Source: Candidatus Tayloriibacteriota bacterium
Lineage (GTDB): Bacteria; Patescibacteriota; Minisyncoccia; Phycocordibacterales; PALSA-1337
Length of the DNA stretch: 32,956 bases
Direction of reading: 5' to 3'
Assembly (NCBI GenBank): GCA_903857825.1
Contig: CAIOGI010000008.1
Coordinates: forward strand, 1 to 32,956
Below the pieces are notes generated by a model. The model made no database searches. It was not told where the DNA came from and saw only the letters and a program-made list of their open reading frames with translations. The position numbers and the translations under genes are program-made. Below are positions 1-8,891 of the stretch, one piece after another. Position 1 is the stretch's first letter; every line of letters begins with the position of its first letter.

Positions 1-333
1 AACAATACCTCTGTGATCAGATACTGCAATTGAACCTTGCCATGCTTTCATTTTATTTATTGCAAGATCACCACATTCAACAAGTTGATATGTGGATAAA
101 TCGTCCGATGCTTTATTATAATTATCATCTCTTGAGGATTTTATTATTACTCCGAGATCACGATATACTGACAATAATTGTTCGTTTTCAAATCCCATCC
201 TTTTAACCTTGGTGAAGAGATGTTGTAAATTATTCAATTTCCACCCCTTAGGAATCTTACCCAACCACTCAACACCTGAATCTTTATATTCAGGATATGT
301 CTCATATTTTTTTGTAAGTTTGAGTGTTTGCAT
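1..333 (-). CDS. hsdS: Type I restriction-modification specificity subunit (HsdS), N-terminal part; runs off the left edge
   Basis: Not in ORF track. Reverse-strand ATG at 333 reads MQTLKLTKKYETYPEYKDSGVEWLGKIPKGWKLNNLQHLF..., the typical HsdS N-terminus (YKDSGVEWLGxIPxxW); same strand as hsdM. Confidence 0.88.
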   Translation of the reverse strand, partial: MQTLKLTKKYETYPEYKDSGVEWLGKIPKGWKLNNLQHLFTKVKRMGFENEQLLSVYRDLGVIIKSSRDDNYNKASDDLSTYQLVECGDLAINKMKAWQGSIAVSDHRGIV

Positions 334-334
334 G

Positions 335-613
335 TTATTTATTCCAACCTAATATAAATACGAATAGAGCAATCACGAGTCCGCAAAGCACCGTAATTAT
401 TGAAATACCCCACCAAGTGGTGTGCCAACTTTGCTGGAACTTTTCGCCTTGAATTATTTTCCCCTTGTTACTTGTATAATCTCCACCAACTTTTATACCA
501 ACAGTAGCATCTTTGTCAGTCTGTATTACACCGTCTTGTTGCATATTTCCGTTTACCTCAAAAAATATACCTTTTATACCTCCCTTTATATTTTTATCTT
601 GATTATTATCCAT
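335..613 (-). CDS. Small hypothetical protein with one C-terminal transmembrane helix
   Basis: ORF directly upstream of hsdS; C-terminal hydrophobic segment WWGISIITVLCGLVIALFVFILGW. Confidence 0.7.
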   Translation of the reverse strand: MDNNQDKNIKGGIKGIFFEVNGNMQQDGVIQTDKDATVGIKVGGDYTSNKGKIIQGEKFQQSWHTTWWGISIITVLCGLVIALFVFILGWNK

Positions 614-617
614 GTAT

Positions 618-1061
618 TTATTTTTCTACTACTCCCAATCTCTCAATTCCATTTTTCTCCAATTCATTTTCCCATTCAATAATGCATTCTTGCATCTTTA
701 TAAAATGTTCTCCATTATCCATTTTTTCTATTACATCTTCCGAATACTTAAGAAAGAAGTCTTTCTCGCCAAGTCTACTTGATAATTCATCCCAAAAGCT
801 AACTTCATCATATTCTTCATGGAGTCTACTTACTTCTGTAGTCTCGGTCATTTCATCATCACTAAATTCTAGTTCAGACTCAAAGTGTTCTGGGAGCCCA
901 AATTGTGGTGCGAGAGAATATATATAATCAGCAATTTCTTCATATTCAGGTAATCGCAAATCACCTGGGCGACCAGTTCTAACAGCATTCGCCATCCAAT
1001 TGCCCAAATACACCGCTTTTGCCAATGATTCGTATTGTTTTTTTGTTATATTGATTTTCAT
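618..1061 (-). CDS. Hypothetical acidic protein
   Basis: 147 aa ORF, co-directional within the hsd operon. Confidence 0.7.
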   Translation of the reverse strand: MKINITKKQYESLAKAVYLGNWMANAVRTGRPGDLRLPEYEEIADYIYSLAPQFGLPEHFESELEFSDDEMTETTEVSRLHEEYDEVSFWDELSSRLGEKDFFLKYSEDVIEKMDNGEHFIKMQECIIEWENELEKNGIERLGVVEK

Positions 1062-1115
1062 ATTATTTTTATTAATTATCCACAGCTCAGTTGCTTTTTG
1101 CCAGCTGATGGGCTA

Positions 1116-1865
1116 CTATTCTTTATACGATCTTTGGATCGTCCTGCCCGTGGATTCGGGTTGACTATCCGCAAGGTCTGGCCTTAAAAAGCCAGATTTT
1201 TGCTTTTTCTCTGCTATGTATAGTTTAAGATCCTGTGCATTAATTATCTTTCCATTAAGCTCAACTTCTGTAGCCAATGCTGTCTGTATATATCCACCTT
1301 TTACGAGTAATGATTTTTTCTTTTGTTCAGTTCTTAAATATCTGATTAAATGAAGAAAATCTGAATCACCAGAAAGAAGACAGAAGGTATCATAGTGTTC
1401 TGCAAGCCTAACCGCATCCACACTAATTTCAACATCAAAGTTACATTTTGGAATTAAAATATATCTTCCTCCACGATCTGTTTTTATTTCCCTTGTATTG
1501 TTTGATATTTCACCATCGGAAAGATAGTGACGAATCATTTGCATAGGTTTTGTAAATACCTTACTTTTACCAAATATATGTCTTGTCGCTTTAATGAAAT
1601 CTTGGGAACCTTGATTGTTTGGATTATGACCATAATAGAAACGAGTGTCCGTTGAAAAAGATCCGAGTGTGTCTTTCAATTTTTCTAAATTAATAGTTAA
1701 TTTTTGACTATCCAATAGTAACTCTCCGTTTTCATCTCTATCATCATCAGAAAACCAATGATTCACATTTCCAAAGTCAACAAAGGCAATGACTCTCGGA
1801 AATGTATCCGTGGTAATTTCGAGTAATTTGCAAATCTGTTGTTTTCTTAATTCCTGAAGTTCCAT
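1116..1865 (-). CDS. NYN/LabA-like (DUF88) PIN-fold nuclease
   Basis: VIAFVDFGNVNHWF and DVEISVDAVRLAEHYDTFCLLSGDSDFLHLIRYL match NYN-domain motifs; ATG at 1865 lies just after the hsdM stop, so the listed 1907 start is probably too long. Confidence 0.82.
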   Translation of the reverse strand: MELQELRKQQICKLLEITTDTFPRVIAFVDFGNVNHWFSDDDRDENGELLLDSQKLTINLEKLKDTLGSFSTDTRFYYGHNPNNQGSQDFIKATRHIFGKSKVFTKPMQMIRHYLSDGEISNNTREIKTDRGGRYILIPKCNFDVEISVDAVRLAEHYDTFCLLSGDSDFLHLIRYLRTEQKKKSLLVKGGYIQTALATEVELNGKIINAQDLKLYIAEKKQKSGFLRPDLADSQPESTGRTIQRSYKE

Positions 1866-1869
1866 ATAC

Positions 1870-3852
1870 TTATAATTCCTTAAGCAAACCCAGCAATTCA
1901 TTCTCAACCTTTTCTATGTCAGTCTCTATCGCCTCAAGACTTCGTGGTGCTTCGTACTTGTAGAAGTGTCGTGTGAATGGAATTTCGTATCCAACTACAC
2001 CAACTTTGCTATCTTTATGATCTCGGACCGATTCATTGATCCAAGCATCTGAAACATATGGTTTTACCTCTTTATCAAAATATTCTTTGATATCCATTTC
2101 ATACGGTACATTTTCAAAATCACGCAGTTCGCCATCTGGCTCTGGTTTGCCATCCTTATCTGCACAGATTTCAGCCTCTTCATCACGAATACCAACTATT
2201 GATATAAGCTTCTTGTATTGTCCTGCTGTAAATTTCACAGCTATACGTTGGTCTTTTCCTGCTTCAATTTTTTCATCTAGCACTTTCTTACTTGTGATAA
2301 TTTGATTTTCGAAAGATCCAATAAAATCTTTCATACCGTTTTTATTGTCTTTAATATCAAGGGCGGTGAGAAGTTCTTTTATCTTCTCTGTGGTGAAATC
2401 AAACTTGAGGCGTAGTGGTCGCTCAATAGTGATTTGTCTGTATGCAAAATCGGTAGTTTTGAAAATCTTTGAGTGTTCGTTTTCCTCGAACTTTTCGTAC
2501 AGATCCAGAATTTGCTTTTTATGATCTGAATCAATCTCATGTCTCTTATTACCAAGACTTTTTCTAGTCTTCTTTAGGAATGTACGAGCATCGATAAGCT
2601 GAACTTTTCCTTTTCTTTCTTTTGACTTTCTATTTGTGACAAACCATAGATATGTATTGATACCTGTGTTGTAGAATAACTGGTCCGGCAATGCCACAAT
2701 AGCTTCGAGCAAATCCTTTTCTAGAATCCATCTTCGGATTTCACTTTCTCCGCTTCCTGCATCTCCAGTAAATAGTGGGGACCCGTTATGAACGATAGAG
2801 ATTCGGGACCCACCATCCTTTTCAGGCTTCATCTTTGAGATCAAGTGTTGTAAGAATAAAAGCTGACCATCTGAAATACGAGGTGTACCAGCACCAAACC
2901 TTCCAGCATAACCACGTATGGTTTCCCTTTCAACAGCATCTTTATCTTTTTTCCAGTCGATTCCATATGGCGGATTACTCAATCCATAGTCAAATACTTC
3001 ACCAAAGAACTGATCGTTCGAAAGAGTACTTGCTTTAGTAGAATCTTTGTCTCCACCTCTAATGTAATCGGGGTTATCACCTTTTATAAGCATATCTGAT
3101 TTAGCGATTGCATATGTCTCCGGGTTTAACTCTTGTCCATAAAGAAAAATATCAGCGGCTTTATTTATATTAACCAAGATATAATCTTTTGCCACTGAAA
3201 GCATTCCTCCTGTACCACATGCGGGATCATATATCTTTTTTATGACATGTGGTTTCTTTAATTCCTTTTTATCAAACAAGAAAACCATTTCTGTCATCAA
3301 TTCAATAACATCTCGTGGAGTATAGTGCTGACCAGCCTCTTCGTTGGACATTTCGGAAAATTTTCTAAGAAGTTCCTCAAAAATGTGACCCATCTGGTAG
3401 TTATCAACACTTTTGGGATGCAGATCAACTTTATTTAACTCCTGAATAATTAGAAAGAGTAAGTTACCACCCTCTAGTCTTTCTAATTGACGGTCAAACT
3501 CAAACTTCTCAAAAATATCCTGTATGTTTTTACTATATCCATTGATATATTGCTTAAAGTTTTTGCCAAGATGTTTTGGTTCACCAAGAATTGTCTTAAA
3601 ATCATAATCTGAAATATTATAAAATTCTGTACCCGATGTTCGCTTAAGGATAGGATCGAGATCATTTACCTTGCCCTTATACTCATTGTATTTTTCTAAT
3701 ACCTTTGACTTCGTGTCAGTAAGAATAGAATCTAGACGTTTAAGTACAACCAGAGGCAATATTACATCTTTATATTGATGCCTCATCCATCCGCCATGTA
3801 GTATATCGGCGATGTTCCAGATCATTGATGTTTTTTGGTTGAAGTTTTCCAT
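1870..3852 (-). CDS. hsdM: Type I restriction-modification methyltransferase subunit HsdM
   Basis: GQHYTPRDVIELM, DPACGTGGML, LSNPPYG motifs; N-terminal HsdM-like IADILHGGWMRHQYKDVILPLVVLKRLD. Confidence 0.95.
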   Translation of the reverse strand: MENFNQKTSMIWNIADILHGGWMRHQYKDVILPLVVLKRLDSILTDTKSKVLEKYNEYKGKVNDLDPILKRTSGTEFYNISDYDFKTILGEPKHLGKNFKQYINGYSKNIQDIFEKFEFDRQLERLEGGNLLFLIIQELNKVDLHPKSVDNYQMGHIFEELLRKFSEMSNEEAGQHYTPRDVIELMTEMVFLFDKKELKKPHVIKKIYDPACGTGGMLSVAKDYILVNINKAADIFLYGQELNPETYAIAKSDMLIKGDNPDYIRGGDKDSTKASTLSNDQFFGEVFDYGLSNPPYGIDWKKDKDAVERETIRGYAGRFGAGTPRISDGQLLFLQHLISKMKPEKDGGSRISIVHNGSPLFTGDAGSGESEIRRWILEKDLLEAIVALPDQLFYNTGINTYLWFVTNRKSKERKGKVQLIDARTFLKKTRKSLGNKRHEIDSDHKKQILDLYEKFEENEHSKIFKTTDFAYRQITIERPLRLKFDFTTEKIKELLTALDIKDNKNGMKDFIGSFENQIITSKKVLDEKIEAGKDQRIAVKFTAGQYKKLISIVGIRDEEAEICADKDGKPEPDGELRDFENVPYEMDIKEYFDKEVKPYVSDAWINESVRDHKDSKVGVVGYEIPFTRHFYKYEAPRSLEAIETDIEKVENELLGLLKEL

Positions 3853-3867
3853 ATGTCTAATTATATG

Positions 3868-5010
3868 TTAATTATTAAATAAGTCTAAATACTCTCGCAA
3901 GTAAAAAATTCTGTCCTTTTTTCGGCCAGTCTTCTCTGTAAATATCTTAAGGCGTTCAAAATCCTTTGTTATAGATGCAGCGGTCGGATAAGTCATTGGT
4001 GCTAATGCCATAATCTCCCTAATTGTAACAATAGGCTTTGAGTATAACTTATTCAAAAGCTCCCTCGCCAACTTCTGACGTTTCGTACCCACTCCATTGA
4101 GTATCAATTGTTCATACTTGACACGCAAGTCAATTATTTTCTCTAGTGTTTCTCGAGCTTCTTTCGCTGTCTGTATAACACCGGTCAAGAAAAATCTTAT
4201 CCAATGCTCAATATCATTTGACTCTCTAACACGTGAAAGTGCATCGTAGTAATGTGCACGATTCTTTTCGAAATAATCAGACAAGTACAGAGTTGGCTTG
4301 TTGAGTATGCCCAAACTGACCAAGTGCAAAGTAATTATCAATCTACCAATACGACCATTACCATCTAAAAATGGGTGGATAGTCTCGAACTGATAATGCC
4401 CAATAGCGGTACGAATAAGGTCCGGAACTTGTACAATTTTATTGTGCAAAAACTTCTCCATATCGTGTAGAAGATCCGCAACAACAGTATGGTGCGGTGG
4501 AATAAATACTGCATCTTTTAGTGTTGCCCCGCCGATCCAATTTTGACTCTTGCGTATCTCCCCTGGAAGTTTAATATAACCACGAACGTTATCGAGTAGT
4601 ATTTTATGTGCCTCTTTAATCAAACGTATTGAAAAAGGTGGTTTGTCATTCTGAGATAATTGATCAATTGCAAAATTTATTGCCTTTATATAATTTTGTA
4701 CTTCACTCCAATCGTCTCTTTGTTCAGGTTTAATTTCAATCTTTGGTAATAGAGCCTCATCTAGATTTGTTTTGGTACCCTCAATTTGATTTGATTTTGT
4801 AGCCTCTTTAGCGACATACATTTGTATAAAAAAATCAATATCTGGCACAAGCTTAGAATATGCATTCAATTCACCCAAATAGCGCATAGCATCGCTCAAT
4901 AAAATATCGATACGCTTATCAGTCCATTCAAAAGGACCGTTGACTTGTGACGGTAAGTAGCTTTTATAGCCAATTTGTTCAATATGTGTGCCAGCCTTAT
5001 ATTTAGCCAT
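3868..5010 (-). CDS. Fic family AMP-transferase-like protein
   Basis: HPFLDGNGRIGRL Fic core; N-terminal inhibitory-type motif SNQIEGT; C-terminal winged-helix-like region. Confidence 0.93.
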   Translation of the reverse strand: MAKYKAGTHIEQIGYKSYLPSQVNGPFEWTDKRIDILLSDAMRYLGELNAYSKLVPDIDFFIQMYVAKEATKSNQIEGTKTNLDEALLPKIEIKPEQRDDWSEVQNYIKAINFAIDQLSQNDKPPFSIRLIKEAHKILLDNVRGYIKLPGEIRKSQNWIGGATLKDAVFIPPHHTVVADLLHDMEKFLHNKIVQVPDLIRTAIGHYQFETIHPFLDGNGRIGRLIITLHLVSLGILNKPTLYLSDYFEKNRAHYYDALSRVRESNDIEHWIRFFLTGVIQTAKEARETLEKIIDLRVKYEQLILNGVGTKRQKLARELLNKLYSKPIVTIREIMALAPMTYPTAASITKDFERLKIFTEKTGRKKDRIFYLREYLDLFNN

Positions 5011-5016
5011 GAAATG

Positions 5017-5045
5017 AGTATATACCTTAAATGTGTCTGAGTCAA
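5017..5045 (-). promoter_or_regulatory. Sigma70-type promoter of the fic-hsdM operon, apparently leaderless
   Basis: Reverse strand TTGACT (5045-5040) - 17 nt - TATACT (5022-5017) - 6 nt - ATG. Confidence 0.75.
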
Positions 5046-5097
5046 ATGTAAAGTTAAGCCTCTAACTTTTAATTTGCCCTATTCAAATTTAAAGTTG

Positions 5098-5241
5098 TTA
5101 ATAGTTACTACTAACTGAAAATTTTGCAGATCTAGTCAAATTTTGATTATCTCCTATCCCTTCCGCTCTCTTCTTCATCCATGCATTATGTGGATATTCC
5201 CGCCAGATCAGATAGTCGGTTTTAGAGATGAGTTTGGGCAT
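5098..5241 (-). pseudogene. Truncated N-terminus resembling DUF2779-type protein
   Basis: 47-codon reading MPKLISKTDYLIWREYPHNAWMKKRAEGIGDNQNLTRSAKFSVSSNY*; the first ~25 aa resemble DUF2779 starts (KSDYLLWLECPKNAWLKK), then sequence is lost. Confidence 0.5.
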
Positions 5242-5244
5242 AAA

Positions 5245-5664
5245 TTATAGGTTACCTACTGGTAATGGAAAACTATTTATAAACTTTAATAATTGATTCT
5301 CATCTTTTTGCAAATTCACTTCAATCCAATTATCTAGTACTCCATGTTTGATTAAGATTTTCTTTTCAAAATCAAAACAGTCATCATCAAACCACAGAAA
5401 TGGTTTAGTAAAATCAATTCCATCTGTTTTTGCAACATCCCATTTGGTTGGCTTGATCATTCTCATAAGTTCTATTGTTTCTAGATCAAATAAATGCCCT
5501 ACATGCTCTATGGGAGTATTTGCATCACCCTGACAATGCGTAGTTAGCCAATATGTTGTATCTGGATAATGTTCTAAAACATATGATAGAAACTCTTTAG
5601 CATGTGGTGCTAGATTTTTGTCATTTGCAAGCAGAACTCCATCTATGTCTAGGTATATATTCAT
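5245..5664 (-). CDS. HAD-like hydrolase
   Basis: N-terminal MNIYLDIDGVLL and later WFDDDCFDFE. Confidence 0.7.
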   Translation of the reverse strand: MNIYLDIDGVLLANDKNLAPHAKEFLSYVLEHYPDTTYWLTTHCQGDANTPIEHVGHLFDLETIELMRMIKPTKWDVAKTDGIDFTKPFLWFDDDCFDFEKKILIKHGVLDNWIEVNLQKDENQLLKFINSFPLPVGNL

Positions 5665-5666
5665 AA

Positions 5667-6533
5667 TTAATTATGTAATCCTTGCATATGAATAACTTTA
5701 TCATCATAACCATTTTTAAATATCATATCTCCTTGACCCAGTAGTTCTTCAGCACCAGCTCGATCTATAAAAAGCTTTGATTCAGCTTCGTATGGCATTT
5801 GAAAAGCAATTCTATTAACAAATGTGTCATGGATAATTGGGGTAATAACATTTACGCTCGGCTGTTGCGTAGTAATAATAAAATGAATATTGGTCACTCT
5901 AGTCATTCCAGCTATTTTATAAAGCAAAGTGTCAAAATTTGGAATATCAATCAAATCACCAAGCTCGGTTATAAATATGACAATACTCGGTATAAATGGT
6001 TTGTCTATAGACTTAAATTTATTGTAATCAGATATATTAGTTGTATTACTATTATTCAGAATATTTAATCTTCTCTCGGTTTCTTCTTGGCACCATTTTA
6101 TTATATTTAAACTATCATCTAAGGTTCCCGCTGGTTGTGATTGCAAATATGGAATATTATAAAAATCTATCAACAATTTTTTATTATCTATAAAAATAAC
6201 CTTAAGATTCTCTGGATTATGTGTTTTTATTAATGAAGCTAATGACACTCTTCTAAACATTCCGACCCCCGAAAGCATTGTACCGCCTATCAAAATATCC
6301 CTTCCTAGAGTTAAATCAAAAGTATAATAACCGTTTTCATTTTTTCCCAATGGAATATATATGTCTGTTTTTTTATTGGATACTTTCGATGTCGTATGCC
6401 CAATATCAGTATTCCAAGTAACAGGCAGTAGAGTATTCAAAGAATTTTCTAGTTCCTTATTATCATTCCAAAATGTCTCAAGTTCTACTTGAACATCCAT
6501 ACCTCTTTTTTTGTTTACATCGATTTTAGGCAT
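5667..6533 (-). CDS. FtsK/SpoIIIE-like ATPase paralog with degenerate nucleotide-binding motifs
   Basis: Colinear with the 6610-7659 FtsK-like protein, but Walker A reads GGTMLSGVGMFRR and Walker B IVIFITELGDL; retains GQGDMIFKNG. Confidence 0.75.
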   Translation of the reverse strand: MPKIDVNKKRGMDVQVELETFWNDNKELENSLNTLLPVTWNTDIGHTTSKVSNKKTDIYIPLGKNENGYYTFDLTLGRDILIGGTMLSGVGMFRRVSLASLIKTHNPENLKVIFIDNKKLLIDFYNIPYLQSQPAGTLDDSLNIIKWCQEETERRLNILNNSNTTNISDYNKFKSIDKPFIPSIVIFITELGDLIDIPNFDTLLYKIAGMTRVTNIHFIITTQQPSVNVITPIIHDTFVNRIAFQMPYEAESKLFIDRAGAEELLGQGDMIFKNGYDDKVIHMQGLHN

Positions 6534-6609
6534 ATATTTATAATTTACTTGACGATTTTCTTTACTCGCTTTGAATTATAATGTGGGCAATGTTGATCTT
6601 TGGTCATAA

Positions 6610-7659
6610 TTATTTCTCCTCTTCTTCCTCACAAACCTCCCTAGCCGCACTTCCATTTGCTGGTCCAATAACTCCCCGTTCTTCAAGCATATCGATCAGC
6701 TTCGCCGCTCTAGAATATCCGATTGACAGCCTTCTTTGAATATACGAAGTTGAAGCCTTGCCACTTTCAACTACTATCTGCTTTGCTTGATCATATAATT
6801 CATCTGGTTCAAATTCAGTATTATCTGAATCAAAATTAGCTGAGAATACTGCATCCCTATCTGATTCAGGTGTAGTTAGATTTAATTCACCCATAACCTC
6901 ATCTCTATATGAATCTGACTGAAACTTTACTACTTTTTTAATTTCCTCTACGGATATAAATGAAGCTTGCCCACGAATAATATACTTCATGCCTTCACGG
7001 TAAAGCATATGTCCTTCTCCCTTCAAGCCACAAGCATCTATTGTGCCTATAACTGATTTTGAATCCTGTGCTGAAGTTGTCTGTAGAGCAATACGAGTTC
7101 CTATTAAATCTCGCATTGGTTTAGTAAATATTTTTGTATTTGGTCTTGAAGTAGAAAGTATTAGATGTATACCAACTATATGTCCCATCTCTAAAATCTT
7201 CACAACAGCTGCTTCTATCTCTTTTGGATATACCTGCGTAATGTCTGATAATTCATCTATTACAATAACAATATGTGGCATATGTTCTACTGTATCTTTA
7301 TGATACTCTTCTATATTCCTACTATTATTATCTTTCAAAATATCCAGACGTCTATTCATCTCCTTTCCAGCCCATTTTAAAGCTAGTATTGTTCTCTTTT
7401 GGTCTCTAATTACTGGAGTAAGTAAGTGTGGAATTCCGTTATAGACATTTAATTCGACTTGTTTCGGATCAGACAACATAAATTTTATTTTTTGTGGAGA
7501 ATTATTAGAAATGAGAGTACATATAATGTTATGCAATACTACAGACTTCCCAGTACCAATATTGCCAGCAACAAAGAGGTGTTTAATTGTGCCCAGGTCT
7601 ATAACCAGATCCTTGCCATATTCATCAGTTGCTATGTTGATATTTAAATTTGTTTTCAT
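6610..7659 (-). CDS. FtsK/SpoIIIE-like DNA translocase, soluble form (motor plus gamma-like winged helix)
   Basis: Walker A VAGNIGTGKSV, Walker B HIVIVIDELSDI, C-terminal LYDQAKQIVVESGKASTSYIQRRLSIGYSRAAKLIDMLEERGVIGP (FtsK gamma). Confidence 0.9.
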   Translation of the reverse strand: MKTNLNINIATDEYGKDLVIDLGTIKHLFVAGNIGTGKSVVLHNIICTLISNNSPQKIKFMLSDPKQVELNVYNGIPHLLTPVIRDQKRTILALKWAGKEMNRRLDILKDNNSRNIEEYHKDTVEHMPHIVIVIDELSDITQVYPKEIEAAVVKILEMGHIVGIHLILSTSRPNTKIFTKPMRDLIGTRIALQTTSAQDSKSVIGTIDACGLKGEGHMLYREGMKYIIRGQASFISVEEIKKVVKFQSDSYRDEVMGELNLTTPESDRDAVFSANFDSDNTEFEPDELYDQAKQIVVESGKASTSYIQRRLSIGYSRAAKLIDMLEERGVIGPANGSAAREVCEEEEEK

Positions 7660-7700
7660 GCCACTATTATACCCCTCCCCTACTTTTCAAGCAAATGAGT
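7660..7700 (-). promoter_or_regulatory. Promoter of ftsK-like gene, leaderless
   Basis: Reverse strand TTGCTT - 17 nt - TATAAT - 6 nt - ATG. Confidence 0.7.
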
Positions 7701-7792
7701 TATGAACATACTAGCTAGTAGGGAGGGTATGTATATTAAATACTAAAGAGACCCGTATTCTCCCCAACCTGACCAAATACTAGTCACATTTC

Positions 7793-8056
7793 CTACTCTC
7801 TCCTCCCAACCCACCAGCCTTTCACAGCTGAAACTGACAATGTTGAAAGTATATAGCCGATTGTTGGTACTAGCGCATTTACAAATGGTCTAGGTAAGTC
7901 CGATACTAAGAAGAACAGAACTACTATTATATATGTCAAAACTGCAACGAGTATCTTCCTTGCAGAACTAACTTCCCACGCCTTATCAACCTCTACCCGC
8001 GCATTTCTGTCCTGAATCTGCTTTATGTCATTTTTTAACTGTTCAATTTCATTCAT
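7793..8056 (-). CDS. Small membrane protein, N-terminal coiled coil plus two predicted TM segments
   Basis: MNEIEQLKNDIKQIQDRNARVEVDKAWEV followed by hydrophobic segments. Confidence 0.6.
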   Translation of the reverse strand: MNEIEQLKNDIKQIQDRNARVEVDKAWEVSSARKILVAVLTYIIVVLFFLVSDLPRPFVNALVPTIGYILSTLSVSAVKGWWVGRRE

Positions 8057-8065
8057 AAATATATT

Positions 8066-8878
8066 TTATACACCCGCATTGTTAATTAATCTCAAAAACT
8101 CCTCTTGGGTTTCTGATTTAATGGATTTAAAAAAGTATTTCATTCCATTATCAAGCCCTGTATCTTCAACGTAATTAAGACGTGCATACTCAAGATGGTT
8201 AGCTGTGAATTCTTCATCTCCACTCATTCCAAAGTAATTCTTCAATTGAGCCATCCTTTCAACAATTTCAGTTGGACTTAAAAGATATTTGATTATTTCG
8301 TTTTTAGCTTCATCATCAGTTATGTTTCTTTCTTTTTCTGGCAATGCCTTTTTCCACATATTTACTACATCCTGTTCTAATTCAGAAACTTCTAATTTAC
8401 AAGCATTTAAAAAGGACTTTTCAAAAAATTTACCAAAGTAAGCTCTAACTGAGTGACCTTTTTCATGTGCTTCTACAATACTCATTTGTTTAACTGTATA
8501 TGTTTTGTCATTCCAAGGAGCCTTTGCCCCTAAAACCATGCAGACATTAGTCGAAGTCTCAAAATCCCACTCAGCAAATTTTATATCAGTATGATCCTGC
8601 ATCTCATGTAAAATTTTGTCATACTCTAATTCTAGATGCTCTCTGGATAATGGAGTGTAAAATACTTTTCGATCCTCTGGTCTGCGTATCAGTGAGTTAT
8701 TTTTATCAAAATGTCTATAGCGAACAACCTTACCTGCTTTTGATTGTTCATTTTGTAAGAGAAGATCAATTACTTGATTCCTAATTTTTTGGTTCTTTAA
8801 ACGCTGAAACAATAACGTGGAATCATTGCCCTCGTAGTTTGCTGTACCCTCTACTGTATTTGCTTTGAATTCTTCCAT
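8066..8878 (-). CDS. Hypothetical protein with HExxH-type (putative zincin) motif
   Basis: SIVEAHEKGHSVRAYFGKFF contains HEKGH; downstream LLSPTEIVERMAQLK could hold a third ligand. Confidence 0.55.
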   Translation of the reverse strand: MEEFKANTVEGTANYEGNDSTLLFQRLKNQKIRNQVIDLLLQNEQSKAGKVVRYRHFDKNNSLIRRPEDRKVFYTPLSREHLELEYDKILHEMQDHTDIKFAEWDFETSTNVCMVLGAKAPWNDKTYTVKQMSIVEAHEKGHSVRAYFGKFFEKSFLNACKLEVSELEQDVVNMWKKALPEKERNITDDEAKNEIIKYLLSPTEIVERMAQLKNYFGMSGDEEFTANHLEYARLNYVEDTGLDNGMKYFFKSIKSETQEEFLRLINNAGV

Positions 8879-8891
8879 ACTGAATATTATT

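Noticed and set aside
422-927. + strand ORFs 422-682 and 682-927
   Set aside because: Antisense to the hsd operon genes; hydrophobic/Ser-rich shadows
7700-7740. CATAC...GTATG inverted repeat with inner ACTAGCTAGT palindrome near the ftsK-like promoter
   Set aside because: Possible operator or terminator, but no T-tract and no second copy seen; too weak to claim
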